Below are positions 1 to 8,494 of a DNA stretch of 64,000 bases, piece by piece. The number at the start of each line of letters is the position of its first letter. Position 1 is the first letter of the stretch. The notes under the pieces were generated by a model. It was not told where the DNA came from, did not search any database, and saw nothing but the letters and a program-made list of their open reading frames with translations. Source of the DNA: Amycolatopsis saalfeldensis (GTDB taxonomy: Bacteria; Actinomycetota; Actinomycetes; Mycobacteriales; Pseudonocardiaceae). Made by a program: the position numbers and the translations under genes. Location of the stretch: contig NZ_FOEF01000014.1 of the NCBI RefSeq assembly GCF_900110575.1, positions 1 to 64,000 of the forward strand, in the 5' to 3' direction.

Positions 1-120
1 GGGCCAACCGCGGGACGGGCGCCAACCACAGGGCCGGCCACGGGACGAGGGCCAGCCGCAGGGCCAACCGCGGGACGGGCGCCAACCACAGGGCCAACCG
101 CGGGACGGGCGCCAGCCGCA
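1..120. repeat. 30-bp tandem repeat, four copies, in a coding frame
   Basis: Four head-to-tail 30-bp units (1-30, 31-60, 61-90, 91-120); the second is the most diverged. The array runs off the left edge, so the copy number is a minimum. Read on the minus strand in frame with the acyltransferase gene it encodes a decapeptide of the form P-[AV]-[AV]-G-[AP]-R-P-[AV]-[AV]-G, so it extends that protein's C-terminus rather than lying between genes. Confidence 0.9.
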
Positions 121-995
121 GGGACGGCACCGGCTGCCGGCGTGGTCGTTGCGCGGCGACGGCGTTGCGGCGGGATCCGGACCGTCCCGAGTGCCGAATG
201 GACCGAAGCGTCCGCCAGTGCGGCAAGTGACCGTCGGTCCTCCGCGCGGCCAGGGGCGATCTCCGGGCAGACGTGGACTTCCAGTACCAGCCCGCGGAGC
301 GCGGCCACGCGGCGCAGCGACGCGATCAGCGACTCCGGCCCGACGAACGACGGGCGGCTGGTCTCGCGGCCGTCCGCCAGGCGGTAGCGCAACGCGATCG
401 GACGGACGGGCACGCCGCCGTCGATGGCGGCCTGGAAGGTGGCCGTCGTGAAGCGGCCGGAGGCCAGGCCGCACCACGTGGTGCCTTCCGGGGTGACGTT
501 GACGAGTGAGCCGGAGCGCAGCGCGTCCGCGAGTTCCGTCATCGTGCCCGGCAGCGCCCGCAGGCGAGTCCGGTCCAGGAAGATGCTGCCGCCGCGGCGG
601 ACCAGCGTGCCGAGGACCGGCCAGCCGCCGATCTCGACCTTCGCGAGGGCACGCATCGGGCGCAGCGCGTTGATCGCGACGATGTCCAGCCACGAGATGT
701 GGTTGTTCACCACCAGCGCGCCACGGCCGGCGGGCGCGGCCAGGAAGTCCGCGCCGCCGTGCACCGCAAGCTTCACCCCGAAGGACCGCAGCACGGCGCG
801 GAAGATGGTGCGCACCAACCGTTCCCGGCCCCGTCCGCGCAGCACGAGCAGCAGCGGCGCGGTCAGCAATGCCGCCAGGACAACGGAAATCGCGCAACTG
901 AAGCGCAGCACCCGACGCGAGAGGCCGACCGTCGGGCCGTCCTCGGTGAGGCAGCCGTCGCCACACGGCGAGTTCGGCATCCAGGCGTGGCTCAC
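1..995 (-). CDS. PlsC-family lysophospholipid acyltransferase (probable OlsA-type), 3' end outside the window
   Basis: The frame is open from a GTG at 995 to the edge, about 331 residues, with no stop seen. Family motifs are clear: NHISWLD (His99, Asp104, the HX4D catalytic pair), GGSIFLDR, then PEGTTW, and later VRPIALRY. A hydrophobic segment at about residues 34-52 suggests membrane anchoring. The GTG overlaps the stop of the upstream GNAT gene (GTGA), so translation is coupled. PlsC enzymes put an acyl chain from acyl-ACP or acyl-CoA onto a lyso-lipid; beside an OlsB-like GNAT protein the likely substrate is lyso-ornithine lipid, which is inference from context. The C-terminus beyond about residue 290 turns into Pro/Ala/Gly/Val/Arg decapeptide repeats, which are not part of the family. 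Rv3026c holds the same place in M. tuberculosis. Confidence 0.85.
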   Translation of the reverse strand, partial: MSHAWMPNSPCGDGCLTEDGPTVGLSRRVLRFSCAISVVLAALLTAPLLLVLRGRGRERLVRTIFRAVLRSFGVKLAVHGGADFLAAPAGRGALVVNNHISWLDIVAINALRPMRALAKVEIGGWPVLGTLVRRGGSIFLDRTRLRALPGTMTELADALRSGSLVNVTPEGTTWCGLASGRFTTATFQAAIDGGVPVRPIALRYRLADGRETSRPSFVGPESLIASLRRVAALRGLVLEVHVCPEIAPGRAEDRRSLAALADASVHSALGTVRIPPQRRRRATTTPAAGAVPAAGARPAVGPVVGARPAVGPAAGPRPVAGPVVGARPAVG

Positions 996-1774
996 GACTG
1001 GACTCCGAGGAAGAACTTGAGGTACCGCTCGTCCACCTGGTGCAGGTCGAGCAGCACGAAGAAATCCGCGACGCCGAAGTCCGCGTCGAGCGCCGGCGGG
1101 CCGCAGACCTTCGCGCCCAGCCGCAGGTAGCCCTTGATCAGCGGCGGCAGCACCGCGCGGTCCGGGCGCTCGACGTTGTCGACCTGCCACGGGTGCAGCG
1201 GCGAAACGCGGGTGGCCTCGTCCGAATAGTGCTTGGCGCGCACCAGATCCCAGACGCCGGCGGCGTAGCTGCCGCCGCCGGTCAGCGGGACCGACGCGCA
1301 GCCGGCGAGGTAACGGTGGCCCGAAAGCAGCATGTAACGCGCGATGCCGGCCCACACCAGCCCGACGACGGCGCCGCTGCGGTGGTCCGGGTGCACGCAC
1401 GAGCGGCCGGTTTCGACGAGCGACGGGCGCAGGCCGGTGAGCGCCGTCAAGTCGAATTCGCTGTCGGAGTAAAGGCTTCCGGCCTGCACGGCGCGCTCGG
1501 GCGGCAGCATCCGGTAACAGCCGACGATCTCGCCGGTCCGGTCGTCGCGCACCACGAGGTGGTCGCAGAACTCGTCGAAGTGGTCGACGTCCAGACCGGG
1601 TTCCGGGGAATTGAGGTGCGCGCCCATCTCCTCGGCGAAGACCTCGTACCGCAACTTCTGCGCGGCGACCACTTCTTGGTTCCCGTGGGCGACGAGGAGG
1701 GAGTAGCGCGGCGCGTCTGCCGGAAGCTCGGCACCGGCCTGATCAGTGCTGACGAGGAGCTGTGACGACGTCAT
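992..1774 (-). CDS. GNAT-family N-acyltransferase, OlsB-like
   Basis: A 260-residue protein of the hemolysin-like acyltransferase type (Acetyltransf_5), the family of OlsB, which joins a 3-hydroxyacyl chain from ACP to the alpha-amine of ornithine. Visible features are the LRYEVFAEEMG segment near the N-terminus, the EIVGCYRML strand, and the ETGRSCVHPDHRSG acyl-donor loop. ATG at 1774 is taken as start; a TTG two codons upstream is also possible, and no strong Shine-Dalgarno is present for either. The gene overlaps the PlsC-type gene by four bases. The pair matches olsB-olsA organisation and Rv3027c-Rv3026c. Ornithine as substrate is inferred, not shown. Confidence 0.8.
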   Translation of the reverse strand: MTSSQLLVSTDQAGAELPADAPRYSLLVAHGNQEVVAAQKLRYEVFAEEMGAHLNSPEPGLDVDHFDEFCDHLVVRDDRTGEIVGCYRMLPPERAVQAGSLYSDSEFDLTALTGLRPSLVETGRSCVHPDHRSGAVVGLVWAGIARYMLLSGHRYLAGCASVPLTGGGSYAAGVWDLVRAKHYSDEATRVSPLHPWQVDNVERPDRAVLPPLIKGYLRLGAKVCGPPALDADFGVADFFVLLDLHQVDERYLKFFLGVQS

Positions 1775-1877
1775 GGTCAAGGTGTACCCGTCACCCGGAA
1801 ACCGCGGAGAGTGCGAATCGATGACCGATCAGTGCACGTTGAGTTAATTGAGGGTTTTCTCCCCCGGCCCGGAAACG

Positions 1878-1913
1878 CCGAAGGCCGCCAGGGCGGACCC
1901 TGGCGGCCTTCGG
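1878..1913 (-). terminator. strong hairpin after etfA
   Basis: A perfect 16-bp stem (1878-1893 with 1898-1913) around a 4-base loop, 13 bases beyond the etfA stop and before the GNAT gene. It would end etfBA transcription and separate it from the acyltransferase operon. Confidence 0.85.
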
Positions 1914-1925
1914 AGCGGGAAAACG

Positions 1926-2885
1926 TCAGCCCTTGCGCTTGTCGACGGCCTCGGTCAGCTGCGGCGCGACGTTGAACAGGTCGCCCACGATGCCGAAATC
2001 GGCGATCTCGAAGATCGGGGCCTCGGCGTCCTTGTTGACGGCGATGATCGTCTTCGACGTCTGCATGCCGGCGCGGTGCTGGATCGCGCCGGAGATGCCC
2101 AGCGCGATGTACAGCTGCGGCGACACCGTCTTGCCGGTCTGGCCCACCTGGAACTGCGCCGGGTAGTAGCCGGAGTCGACCGCCGCGCGCGAGGCGCCCA
2201 CGGCCGCGCCGAGCGAGTCGGCCAGCTTCTCGACGACGTCGAACTTCTCCGCCGAGCCGACGCCACGGCCACCGGAGACGACGATCGACGCCTCGGTGAG
2301 CTCCGGCCGGTCGCCGCCGACGATCGGCTCGACGCCGGTCACCTTGGCGGACTTCGCCGGGTCCTGCGCCGGCAGCTCGACGGTCTCCTCCGCCGCCGCG
2401 CCCTCCGCCGCCTCGGCCTCGATGGCGCCCGGGCGCACCGAGATCACCGGGGAACCCTTGGCAGACTTGGACTTCACCGAGAACGCGCCACCGAAGATGG
2501 ACTGGTCCACGGAGCCGTCGGCGTTCACGCCCACAGCGTCGTACAGCAGGCCGGAGCCGAGCCGGACGGCGACGCGAGCGGCCACCTCCTTGCCCTCGGC
2601 GCTGGCCGCGACGAGCACAGCCGCCGGCGAGACCTGCTCGGCGAGCTTCGCCAGCACGTCCACCTTCGGGGTCACCAGGAAGCCGGTGGCCGCGTCGCCT
2701 TCAGCGGCGTACACCTTCGCGGCGCCGTGGCCGGCCAGCGCCGCCTTGGCCTTGGCCGCGGTGCCGGTCGGGCCCACCACCACGGCGGAGGGCTCGCCCA
2801 GCGCGCGCGCCGCGGTCAGCAGCTCGAGCGTGACCTTCTTGACATCACCGTCGACGTGGTCGACGAGGACGAGTACTTCAGCCAT
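1926..2885 (-). CDS. etfA: electron transfer flavoprotein subunit alpha
   Basis: A 319-residue EtfA/FixB. With EtfB it carries electrons from acyl-CoA dehydrogenases to the membrane quinone pool through ETF:quinone oxidoreductase. The N-terminal half is the variable ETF alpha/beta domain; the C-terminal FAD-binding half shows GGRGVGS, then SGYYPAQFQVGQTGK and LGISGAIQHRAG, followed by FEIADFGIVGD. ATG at 2885 is preceded by AGGAGGA. It lies 27 bases downstream of etfB, forming an etfBA operon that ends at the hairpin at 1878-1913. Equivalent to fixB (Rv3028c). Confidence 0.97.
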   Translation of the reverse strand: MAEVLVLVDHVDGDVKKVTLELLTAARALGEPSAVVVGPTGTAAKAKAALAGHGAAKVYAAEGDAATGFLVTPKVDVLAKLAEQVSPAAVLVAASAEGKEVAARVAVRLGSGLLYDAVGVNADGSVDQSIFGGAFSVKSKSAKGSPVISVRPGAIEAEAAEGAAAEETVELPAQDPAKSAKVTGVEPIVGGDRPELTEASIVVSGGRGVGSAEKFDVVEKLADSLGAAVGASRAAVDSGYYPAQFQVGQTGKTVSPQLYIALGISGAIQHRAGMQTSKTIIAVNKDAEAPIFEIADFGIVGDLFNVAPQLTEAVDKRKG

Positions 2886-2912
2886 TTCTAGAATCCTCCT
2901 CGAAACCGTGTC

Positions 2913-3698
2913 TCAGATGAGCTTCTGCGCGACCAGGTACTCGGCGACCTTCGTGCCGCCGTCACCCTCGTCCTCGGCCTTCTCGCCCGCGGTGCGCGGC
3001 GGCTTCGGGGAGGATTCGACGACGGTGGACCACGCGTTGGCGAGGCCGACCTCGCCCGCGTCGATGCCAAGGTCGGCGATGGTCAGCGTCTGCACCGGCT
3101 TCTTCTTCGCGGCCATGATGCCCTTGAAGGACGGGTAGCGCGGCTCGTTGATCTTCTCGCCGACGCTCACCAGCGCGGGCAGGCTCGCCTCGAGGTGGGT
3201 GATGCCGTCCTCGGTCTCGCGGTCGGCCTTCACAGTGGTGCCCTCGACGCTCAGCTGGCGCACGTAGGTCAGCTGCGGCAGGCCGAGCAGCTCGGCGACG
3301 ATCGCCGGCACGGCGGCGCCGCGGCCGTCGGAGGCCTCGTTGCCGGCGATGATCAGGTCGTAGCCCTCGACCTGGCCGATCGCAGCGGCCAGCACCTTGG
3401 CGGTGGCGATGGCGTCGGAGCCGTGCAGCGCCTCGTCGGAGACGTGGACGGCCTTGTCGGCGCCCATGGACAGCGCCTTGCGGATCGCGTCGGTGGCGCG
3501 GTCGGGGCCGACGGAGATCACTGTGACCTCGCCCTCGCCCGCCTCCTTGATCTTCAGGGCCTCTTCGACGGCCTTCTCGTTGATCTCGTCGAGCACGGCG
3601 TCGGCTGATTCACGGTCAAGGGTGTTGTCGGCACCGGAGAGCTTCCGCTCCGAGTAGGTGTCCGGTACCTGCTTGACCAGGACAACGATGTTCGTCAT
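2913..3698 (-). CDS. etfB: electron transfer flavoprotein subunit beta
   Basis: A 261-residue EtfB/FixA, the AMP-binding partner of EtfA. It starts MTNIVVLVKQVPDT, typical of the family, and keeps the AGNEASDGRG nucleotide-binding loop and ASLPALVSVGEKINEPRYPS. ATG at 3698 follows GGGAGG. The frame is open further upstream to 3824, but the family N-terminus and ribosome site fix the start here. It is first gene of etfBA. The upstream region holds a palindrome (3752-3765) that resembles one before the enoyl-CoA hydratase gene at 47.8 kb. Confidence 0.97.
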   Translation of the reverse strand: MTNIVVLVKQVPDTYSERKLSGADNTLDRESADAVLDEINEKAVEEALKIKEAGEGEVTVISVGPDRATDAIRKALSMGADKAVHVSDEALHGSDAIATAKVLAAAIGQVEGYDLIIAGNEASDGRGAAVPAIVAELLGLPQLTYVRQLSVEGTTVKADRETEDGITHLEASLPALVSVGEKINEPRYPSFKGIMAAKKKPVQTLTIADLGIDAGEVGLANAWSTVVESSPKPPRTAGEKAEDEGDGGTKVAEYLVAQKLI

Positions 3699-3751
3699 AG
3701 GTCTTCTTCGACCTCCCGGTAGGGGCCGGCTTTCGGCCGCGGGACAGTGCT

Positions 3752-3765
3752 CTACTGGCCGGTAG
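3752..3765. promoter_or_regulatory. palindromic operator candidate upstream of etfBA
   Basis: CTACTGGCCGGTAG reads as a near-perfect palindrome (12 of 14 positions) 54 bases before the etfB start. The same pattern, CTACCGACCGGTAA, lies upstream of the enoyl-CoA hydratase gene (47790-47803). A shared beta-oxidation repressor is inferred; the regulator is not in the window. Confidence 0.45.
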
Positions 3766-3830
3766 ATTAGGGCCATTCGAGCGGCTGGACCCGCTGAGGT
3801 GACGGCATTCACCTGGATGAGCAATCTATT

Positions 3831-3844
3831 GGGACCATAGTCCC
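3831..3844. promoter_or_regulatory. GGGAC/GTCCC palindrome between etfB and degV
   Basis: GGGACCATAGTCCC, perfect 5-bp arms with a 4-base centre, about 130 bases before etfB and 98 before the DegV gene. A regulator site for either divergent unit is possible; its partner is unknown. Confidence 0.3.
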
Positions 3845-3941
3845 GGTAGTCGGTCGATTAACCCGCACAGCACACCGCTCGCCCGATCGGAGCAACGGCG
3901 GGCTACGGGCAGTAGGCCGACAGGCATTAACCTCCCCCACC

Positions 3942-4781
3942 ATGTCCGCGCACATCGCCGTAGTCACCGACTCGACCTCGTGCCTGCCCGATCAACTCGC
4001 CGCCCGCTGGGGCATCGGAGTCGTGCAGGTCCAGCTGCACGCCGGGGACGTCACGGACGACGAGCACCGGTTCGATCGCAGTCAGCTCATCGACGCCATG
4101 AAGGCCGGCCGGCCGGTCAGCACGTCACCACCCGATCCGGGCGCCTTCTTCTGGACCTACCAGGACGCCGCGTCCAGTGGCGCATCGGCGATCGTGAGCA
4201 TGCACATCTCCGGCCGCCTCTCCGAGACCGTCCAAGCTGCCCGCGAGGCCGCGCAGCAGGTCCGCATCCCCGTCCACATCATCGACAGCGGCACGGCCAG
4301 CATGAGCCTGGGCTTCGCCGCGGTGTCCGCCGCGCGCGTCTCCGGCGCCGGCGGCCAGCTGGAGCGCGTGCTCGAAGCCGCCGAACGACGCGTCCGCGGC
4401 TCCACCGAACTGATCTACGTCGACACCCTCGAATACCTGCGTCGCACCGGACGTGTCGGAGCCGCCCAGTCGCTGCTGGGCAACGCGTTCTCGATCAAGC
4501 CCCTGCTCACTGTCCGCAACGGCGAGATCAGCCCGCTCGCCCGGGTCCCGGGCGCGAAAAGGGCCATGAACCGGCTCGTCGAACTCGCGGTGAAGGCCGC
4601 CGGCGACCGGAAGGTGGACCTCGCGATCACGCGGTTCGGCTCCGACGAGCGCGAGGTCGTCCAGCGTCTCAAGGCGCAGATCCCGGACGTGGCCGACGTG
4701 GTCGTCGGCGACGCCAGCACGGTGATCGGGGCACACGTCGGCCCCGGCGCGATGAGCATCACGGTGTCGCCGGTGAACTGA
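3942..4781 (+). CDS. DegV family fatty-acid-binding protein
   Basis: A 279-residue DegV/EDD-fold protein. The N-terminus IAVVTDSTSCLP carries the family's TDST signature and the middle shows ISGRLSETVQAAR; the C-terminal half has EYLRRTGRVG and later FGSDEREV. DegV (FakB-type) proteins bind a fatty acid in a closed pocket; in Firmicutes they hand it to a FakA kinase, and whether a FakA partner exists here cannot be seen. It is divergent from etfBA, and its last 23 bases overlap the convergent membrane-protein gene. Confidence 0.9.
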   Translation: MSAHIAVVTDSTSCLPDQLAARWGIGVVQVQLHAGDVTDDEHRFDRSQLIDAMKAGRPVSTSPPDPGAFFWTYQDAASSGASAIVSMHISGRLSETVQAAREAAQQVRIPVHIIDSGTASMSLGFAAVSAARVSGAGGQLERVLEAAERRVRGSTELIYVDTLEYLRRTGRVGAAQSLLGNAFSIKPLLTVRNGEISPLARVPGAKRAMNRLVELAVKAAGDRKVDLAITRFGSDEREVVQRLKAQIPDVADVVVGDASTVIGAHVGPGAMSITVSPVN

Positions 4782-5184
4782 CCCGCCGGCCCGGCAGGAG
4801 CAGCGTCACGACCGGGAGCACCAGGCTCGCCGAGAGGGTTGCGATGATCAGCACCCGATCGAGCTGCCCGAAGTGCGACAAGTGGCCCAGGTGGTAGACC
4901 AGGTGCGGCACGGCGAACAGCAGCGTCGCCACCGAGGCCAGCCGCGCGACGGCTGTGGTGCCGATCACGGCGGCGCCGATCAGCGTCGCCGCAAGCGCGA
5001 GGTTGAGCCCGCCGAAGTCGCGGATCAGGTGCTCGTTGAACGGGCCGTCCATCGAGACCCAGCCTGCGCGGAAGCCGGGAAAGTCCTGGTAGAAGCCGAT
5101 TGGCGTGATCAGTGGCCAGAGCCCCGGCACCCCTTCGAGGACGCCGAGCAGGAGCAGCAGTACGCGAGTGAGGGTTCGTTGCAT
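4759..5184 (-). CDS. small four-helix membrane protein, unknown function
   Basis: I do not recognise a named family. The 141-residue product is hydrophobic with about four membrane segments: an N-terminal one, one near LALAATLIGAAVIG, one near VATLLFAVPHLVYHLGHL, and a C-terminal one ending in the LLLPGRR tail. A histidine pair sits in the third helix (HLVYHLGH). ATG at 5184 is preferred to a GTG at 5220, because the upstream start would run into the divergent methyltransferase gene. The 3' end overlaps degV by 23 bases, so the two transcripts converge. Confidence 0.7.
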   Translation of the reverse strand: MQRTLTRVLLLLLGVLEGVPGLWPLITPIGFYQDFPGFRAGWVSMDGPFNEHLIRDFGGLNLALAATLIGAAVIGTTAVARLASVATLLFAVPHLVYHLGHLSHFGQLDRVLIIATLSASLVLPVVTLLLPGRRVSSPATP

Positions 5185-5237
5185 GGCCGGGGAACGAGAC
5201 GGCCGCGCGGAACGTGACACGCGCTAGGGTCGCGCAG

Positions 5238-6008
5238 GTGACCACCCCAGCCACCCGGGCCGAGGCACTCCACCTCACCGGCGAACGGACCGTCCCCGGG
5301 ATCCCCGAGGAGAACTACTGGTTCCGCCGCCATGAAGCCGCCTATGCCGCGCTGCTCCCCCACTGCGCCGGCGCGACGGTGCTGGAGGCGGGCTGCGGCG
5401 AGGGTTACGGGGCGGGTCTGATCGCCACGCGGGCGCGCCGGGTGCTGGCGCTGGACTACGACGTTCCGACGACGGAGCACGTCGCCCGCCGCTACCCGGA
5501 CGTCACGGTGGCGCGCGCGAACCTGGCGTACCTGCCGCTGCGCGACGGCTCGGTCGACGTGATCGCGAACTTCCAGGTGATCGAGCACCTCTGGGACCAG
5601 GCCGGGTTCCTCGCCGAATGCCGCCGTGTGCTGCGGCCGGGCGGAAAGCTGCTGGTCACGACCCCCAACCGGCTCACCTTCACGCCGGACAGCGACACCC
5701 CGCTGAACCCGTACCACACGCGGGAGCTGGCACCGTCCGAACTGGACAGTCTGCTGCGGGCCGCGGGTTTCGGCGTCGAGCTGCTCGGGCTGCACCACGG
5801 CGCGAGCCTGAGCGCGGTGGAACGGCGTCACGGCGGTTCGATCATCGACGCGCAGCTGGACGTCGTGATGGGCGAGCTGCCCGGCCAGGCCGTCTGGCCC
5901 GAGGCGCTGCTCTCGGACGTCGCCGCGATCCGGGCGGAGGACTTCAGCGTCCACGCCGGTGACCTCGACGTCAGTCTCGACCTGGTCGCCGTGGCGGTGC
6001 GCGCATGA
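5238..6008 (+). CDS. class I SAM-dependent methyltransferase (Rv3030-like)
   Basis: A 256-residue Rossmann-fold methyltransferase with motif I VLEAGCGEGYGAG, an acidic residue in VLALDYD, and motif III-like LRPGGKLLVTTPNR. GTG at 5238 is used because the first residues MTTPATRAEALHLTGER fit the family, and TAGGGT precedes it; a GTG at 5214 is in frame. Its stop overlaps the GH57 start (ATGA). In M. tuberculosis the gene in this place, Rv3030, is grouped with Rv3031 and Rv3032 in methylglucose lipopolysaccharide assembly, so a sugar O-methyltransferase role is plausible but inferred from position. Confidence 0.85.
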   Translation: MTTPATRAEALHLTGERTVPGIPEENYWFRRHEAAYAALLPHCAGATVLEAGCGEGYGAGLIATRARRVLALDYDVPTTEHVARRYPDVTVARANLAYLPLRDGSVDVIANFQVIEHLWDQAGFLAECRRVLRPGGKLLVTTPNRLTFTPDSDTPLNPYHTRELAPSELDSLLRAAGFGVELLGLHHGASLSAVERRHGGSIIDAQLDVVMGELPGQAVWPEALLSDVAAIRAEDFSVHAGDLDVSLDLVAVAVRA

Positions 6009-7531
6009 CCTCGACCGAACACGAGGGCACGTTCTGCCTGGTCCTGCACAGCCACCTGCCCTGGCTGCCGCACCACGGCAGCTGGCCGGTCGGTGAGGAA
6101 TGGCTCTACCAGGCGTGGGCGCACTCGTACCTGCCGATGATCGACCTGCTGCGCCGATTCGCCGATGAGGGGCGAACCGACGTGCTGACCCTCGGCATGA
6201 CGCCGGTGCTCGCGGCCCAGCTGGACGACCCGTACGCGATCAGCGCCTGCCACGACTGGCTCGGCCACTGGCAACTGCGCGCACAACACGCGTCGACGTT
6301 GTGGGGCGGCGATCCGCTGCTGCGCGAGCTGGCCGCCGCGGAGTACCGCACTGCCGTTCGCGCGACCGAAGACCTGGAATCCCACTGGCGGCACGGGTTC
6401 TCGCCGATTCTGCGGTCCCTTGTGGACAGTGACACGGTCGAACTGCTGGGTGGCCCGCTGGCGCACCCGTTCCAGCCGCTGCTCGACGAGCGCGTCCGCC
6501 GCTTCGCGTTGCGCGGCGGCCTCGACGACACGGCGTTGCGCATCGGGCGCAGGCCGGAGGGCATCTGGGCGCCCGAATGCGGCTACGCGCCCGGAATGGA
6601 GCGGGACTACGACGCCGCCGGCGTTCGCCGTTTCCTGGTCGACGGCCCGTCGCTGCGCGGCGACACCTCGGCGGCCCGCCCGGTCGGCGACTCCGACGTC
6701 GTCTGCTTCGGCCGCGACCTCGAGGTGACCTACCGCGTCTGGTCGCCGAAGGCGGGCTACCCCGGTCACGCCGCGTACCGCGACTTCCACACGTGGGCGC
6801 ACGAGGTCGGGCTGAAGGCGTCGCGCGTCACGGGCAAGCAGGTGGAGCCGCAGGACAAGGCGCCGTACGACCCGGCCCTGGCCGCGGACGTGCTCGGGCT
6901 GCACGTCAAGGACTTCGTGGACACGGTCGTCACGCGGCTGCGTTCGCTGCGCGCGGAGCACGGCCGGGAGTCGCTGGTCGTCGCGGCGTACGACACGGAG
7001 CTGTTCGGGCACTGGTGGCACGAGGGTCCGGCCTGGCTGGAGGGCGTGCTGCGCGCGTTGCCCGAGGCGGGCGTGCGCGTGACGACGTTGAAGGGCGCGC
7101 TGGACGCGGGCCACCTGGGCGCGCCGATCGACCTGCCTGCTTCGTCGTGGGGTTCGGGCAAGGACTGGCGAGTCTGGGACGGCGAGCAGGTCGCGGACAT
7201 GGTGCAGGACAACACCGCGCTGCAGACCCGGCTGCTGGACCTGGCCTCGGGGCTCGACCGGTCCGCTCGCGACACGGTCGCCGACCAAGCCGTCGCGGAG
7301 GCGATGCTGGCGCTGTCGAGCGACTGGGCCTTCATGGTCACGAAGGACTCCGCCGCCGACTACGCGCGACGCCGCGCCCACGTGCACACCGAACGCTTCG
7401 ACACGCTCGCCGGCTTGCTCCGCGCGGGCAACCGGACGCGCGCGGCCTCGCTGGCCGCGGAATACCGGCGCGACGACGGGCCGTTCGGACATCTGGACGC
7501 GCGGGCACTGCTGACTCAGCCGCACCAGTGA
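6005..7531 (+). CDS. glycoside hydrolase family 57, probable 1,4-alpha-glucan branching enzyme
   Basis: A 508-residue GH57 protein. Conserved regions are visible: HSHLPWLPHHG near the N-terminus, WAPECGY with the nucleophile Glu191, and YDTELFGHWWHEG with the acid/base Asp330. The C-terminal helical domain follows, with a Trp-rich SSDWAFMVTKDSA segment typical of branching enzymes. It overlaps the methyltransferase gene by four bases and so is coupled to it. The likely role is branching the alpha-glucan made by the GT4 enzyme at 10.4 kb, as proposed for Rv3031; two unrelated genes (glutathione peroxidase, GH2) now separate it from that partner. Confidence 0.92.
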   Translation: MTSTEHEGTFCLVLHSHLPWLPHHGSWPVGEEWLYQAWAHSYLPMIDLLRRFADEGRTDVLTLGMTPVLAAQLDDPYAISACHDWLGHWQLRAQHASTLWGGDPLLRELAAAEYRTAVRATEDLESHWRHGFSPILRSLVDSDTVELLGGPLAHPFQPLLDERVRRFALRGGLDDTALRIGRRPEGIWAPECGYAPGMERDYDAAGVRRFLVDGPSLRGDTSAARPVGDSDVVCFGRDLEVTYRVWSPKAGYPGHAAYRDFHTWAHEVGLKASRVTGKQVEPQDKAPYDPALAADVLGLHVKDFVDTVVTRLRSLRAEHGRESLVVAAYDTELFGHWWHEGPAWLEGVLRALPEAGVRVTTLKGALDAGHLGAPIDLPASSWGSGKDWRVWDGEQVADMVQDNTALQTRLLDLASGLDRSARDTVADQAVAEAMLALSSDWAFMVTKDSAADYARRRAHVHTERFDTLAGLLRAGNRTRAASLAAEYRRDDGPFGHLDARALLTQPHQ

Positions 7532-7563
7532 CATCACCGAATGAGTGAAAGGGCACCAAGGCA

Positions 7564-8058
7564 ATGGGTATCAACGAGATTCCGCTGAAGACGCTTTCGG
7601 GTGAGGACACCACCCTCGGCGCGCTCGCCGGCAAGGCGCTGCTGGTGGTCAACGTCGCGTCGAAATGCGGCCTGACCCCGCAGTACACCGGGCTGGAGCG
7701 GCTGCAGGAGCAGTACGGCGACCGTGGCTTCTCCGTGGTCGGCTTCCCGTGCAACCAGTTCGCGGGCCAGGAGCCGGGCACGGCGGAGGAGATCCAGACG
7801 TTCTGCTCCACCACCTACGGCGTCTCCTTCCCGCTGTTCGAGAAGATCGACGTCAACGGCGAAGGCCGCCACCCGCTCTACTCCTCGCTCACGGAAACCC
7901 CCGACGCCGAGGGCGCCGCGGGCGACGTGCAGTGGAACTTCGAAAAGTTCCTGATCAACCCGGCCGGCGAGGTCGTGGGCCGGTTCCGGCCCCGGACCGA
8001 GCCCGAGGACGAGGCCGTGGTGAAGGCGATCGAGGCCGCGTTGCCCGCCTCCGCCTGA
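7564..8058 (+). CDS. glutathione peroxidase family, Cys type
   Basis: A 164-residue GPx-fold peroxidase. The peroxidatic cysteine is Cys35 in NVASKCGLTPQY; GFPCNQFAGQEP contains the conserved Gln, and WNFEKF the Trp-Asn of the catalytic tetrad. A second cysteine in the TFCSTTYG segment fits thioredoxin-dependent members, which is the more likely donor because actinobacteria generally use mycothiol rather than glutathione. ATG at 7564 is preceded by AAAGGG. It lies 32 bases after the GH57 gene on the same strand and may be read from the same transcript. Confidence 0.93.
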   Translation: MGINEIPLKTLSGEDTTLGALAGKALLVVNVASKCGLTPQYTGLERLQEQYGDRGFSVVGFPCNQFAGQEPGTAEEIQTFCSTTYGVSFPLFEKIDVNGEGRHPLYSSLTETPDAEGAAGDVQWNFEKFLINPAGEVVGRFRPRTEPEDEAVVKAIEAALPASA

Positions 8059-8179
8059 GCCCGGGCTGGGTTCGGCGCCGAGCCTGCCGTCGGGTTTGTC
8101 GCCGATTTCTTGCCGCGAAGGGCGGGGACGCTGGTTGGATGCGTTCTCGCCCTTCGCCGTTTCCTGGCGGTGTTCAGGC

Positions 8180-8490
8180 CCTCGCCGCTCGTCGGCTACG
8201 CACCCGTGACCACCCGCTTCTGAGCTGTGTTCGGGTCGTCGCCATGCCTCGGCGACGCGCCATGGCGACCCGATTCGGCGCCGTATCCTGACCCGTCGCC
8301 ACTCACCGGCAACGCGCCGTCGTCACCCGTTTTCGGCGCCGCATCCAGGCCTGTCGCCACTCACCGACAACGCGCCATCGCGACCCGCTTCGGCGCCGCA
8401 TCCAGGCCTGTCGCCACTCACCGACAACGCGCCGTCGCGGCCGCTTCGGCGCATCTCGTGGCCGTCGCCGTCTCCGGGCAACGCTTCCCG
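8180..8490. repeat. 57-58-bp tandem repeat array filling the gap after the peroxidase gene
   Basis: This is the gene-free interval 8059-8494. Units beginning GTCGCC recur at 8238, 8295, 8353 and 8410, with degenerate copies near 8180 and 8464. The best-kept core is CGCCACTCACCGRCAACGCG. No convincing coding frame or terminator is seen. The core resembles that of the 48-bp array at 14.6 kb. Confidence 0.85.
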
Positions 8491-8494
8491 GTGA

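Noticed and set aside
1848..2891. 347-codon plus-strand frame
   Set aside because: Exact antisense of etfA, with Arg/Gly/His-rich composition typical of shadows in high-GC genes.
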